This document shows positions 5,545 to 6,088 of a stretch of 6,088 nucleotides of DNA, piece by piece. The stretch lies in contig JAAVEX010000024.1 in the NCBI GenBank assembly GCA_014801065.1, forward strand, positions 42,865-48,952, read 5' to 3'. How positions within the stretch are numbered: position 1 is the first letter of the stretch; each line of letters opens with the position of its first letter. The notes under the pieces are model-generated. The model saw only the letters and a program-made list of their open reading frames with translations, was not told the DNA's origin and ran no database searches. The position numbers and the translations under genes were made by a program. This DNA is from Barnesiella sp. Its GTDB lineage: Bacteria; Bacteroidota; Bacteroidia; Bacteroidales; Muribaculaceae.

Positions 5545-6003
5545 ATGAAACGTACCATTAAAACCCTCACACTGACCGTTGATGAGATTCGGCAGTTGAT
5601 AGAATCAGTAAAGAGTTCCGACGATCAGGTGCAGCTGGATGCAGTCATAGAAGAGGCATCGCGTAGCCCTCAGACACTCGATCCGGATAAGTATGTGCAA
5701 CCTGCCGCTCGGCTTATTGCCGGGAAATTTCGGGATAAAGCCCGCCGCCTTGAAAAGCAGCGCGAGGCCAGAAAGATGCGTCGCCGCCGGAAGGTGGAGC
5801 CCACTGCTTGTGATACCGTGAAACCGGCTTTGAAAGATAATGTTGCGTGCCGGGAGCCGAAGCAATTATCGTTGGCTCTCAACGATCATCTTGTGCGCAG
5901 TCTTGCGTGGGTCTACCATAATCGTATTGCTCTGACGGCAGCCATCAAGCGCATGAATGAAGCAATTTGGGGTCAATGTAAAAAAGCGGTTGTTAATTTC
6001 TGA
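5545..6003 (+). CDS. Hypothetical basic protein, 152 residues, no recognised family
   Basis: I do not recognise this protein. It has no signal peptide or membrane segment, so it is probably cytoplasmic. Residues 1-40 are mixed helical (LTVDEIRQLIESV, then DDQVQLDAVIEEA). Residues 61-83 form a highly basic stretch (RRLEKQREARKMRRRRK) that would suit nucleic-acid or ribosome contact. About 84-106 looks like a linker. Residues 107-147 form a second, more hydrophobic helical region (LSLALNDHLVRSLAWVYHN, then AIKRMNEAIW). The frame extends upstream to an ATG-less GTG/ATG region inside the terminator (5434), but the promoter at 5509-5516 and the ATG at 5545 set the preferred start. The coding sequence is intact, with normal-looking codon use. 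It stands alone with its own promoter. DNA- or RNA-binding is only an inference from charge. Confidence 0.75.
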   Translation: MKRTIKTLTLTVDEIRQLIESVKSSDDQVQLDAVIEEASRSPQTLDPDKYVQPAARLIAGKFRDKARRLEKQREARKMRRRRKVEPTACDTVKPALKDNVACREPKQLSLALNDHLVRSLAWVYHNRIALTAAIKRMNEAIWGQCKKAVVNF

Positions 6004-6088
6004 GATTTAGGGATAGATGGGCGTATCGCTAACTGAATTAGGGAAGTCTGATCACCATAAGCGCTTGTTATATAACAGATTCTCGAAG
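6004..6088. other. 3' flank with two adjacent short palindromes
   Basis: After the last stop codon there is no ORF of note and no clear T-tailed terminator. AAGCGCTT (6059-6066) and TGTTATATAACA (6066-6077) are perfect palindromes that abut. They may be an operator-like site or chance. Confidence 0.3.

Noticed and set aside
1..6088. CRISPR arrays, tRNA or rRNA genes, insertion sequences
   Set aside because: No spaced direct repeats, cloverleaf sequences, transposase motifs or terminal inverted repeats with target duplications were seen by eye on either strand.

Overview
This window looks like chromosomal DNA from an anaerobic member of the Bacteroidota, most likely the order Bacteroidales. 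The evidence is an SprA-type type IX secretion translocon gene, perfect TAnnTTTG promoter -7 boxes (the Bacteroidetes sigma-factor signature) ahead of several genes, and no strong Shine-Dalgarno sequences. A gut family such as Muribaculaceae is a reasonable guess, but the sequence alone does not prove it.

Left half (1-3743, minus strand): a compact four-gene run read right to left. It holds an RluA-family pseudouridine synthase, the MetA homoserine O-acyltransferase, the Holliday-junction protein RuvA, and the first 498 codons of sprA, which leaves the window at base 1. rluA and metA overlap by 17 nt, metA and ruvA overlap in an ATGA, and sprA follows ruvA after 48 nt with a GTG start. A good promoter sits just upstream of the synthase gene (3736-3743). 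No other promoter is obvious in the run, so it is probably one operon joining rRNA/tRNA modification, methionine synthesis, recombination and protein secretion.

Middle (3744-5306): small stress or redox-flavoured genes. A divergent plus-strand gene encodes a Cys-rich YgbA-type ('nitrous oxide-stimulated promoter') protein whose -7 box lies only 8 nt before the preferred start. It converges on a minus-strand pair, a small cupin followed by a rubredoxin (4235-4405). Between the two convergent units is a large imperfect hairpin (core 4144-4208, outer arms out to 4127-4218) followed by a T tract on the minus strand, which is the likely terminator of the cupin-rubredoxin unit. A DUF488 protein gene is divergent from the cupin and ends in a probable terminator.

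Right end (5307-6088): about 240 bases without a protein gene. This stretch contains several small hairpins and a very clear intrinsic terminator (5423-5457) separated from the preceding gene's own terminator, so it may encode a small RNA. A Bacteroidetes-type promoter then leads into a 152-residue, strongly basic protein that I do not recognise. The last 85 bases hold only short palindromes.

No mobile element, CRISPR array, tRNA or rRNA was seen. The less ordinary items are the possible small RNA, the unrecognised basic protein, the atypical active-site surroundings of MetA, and the long intergenic hairpin.
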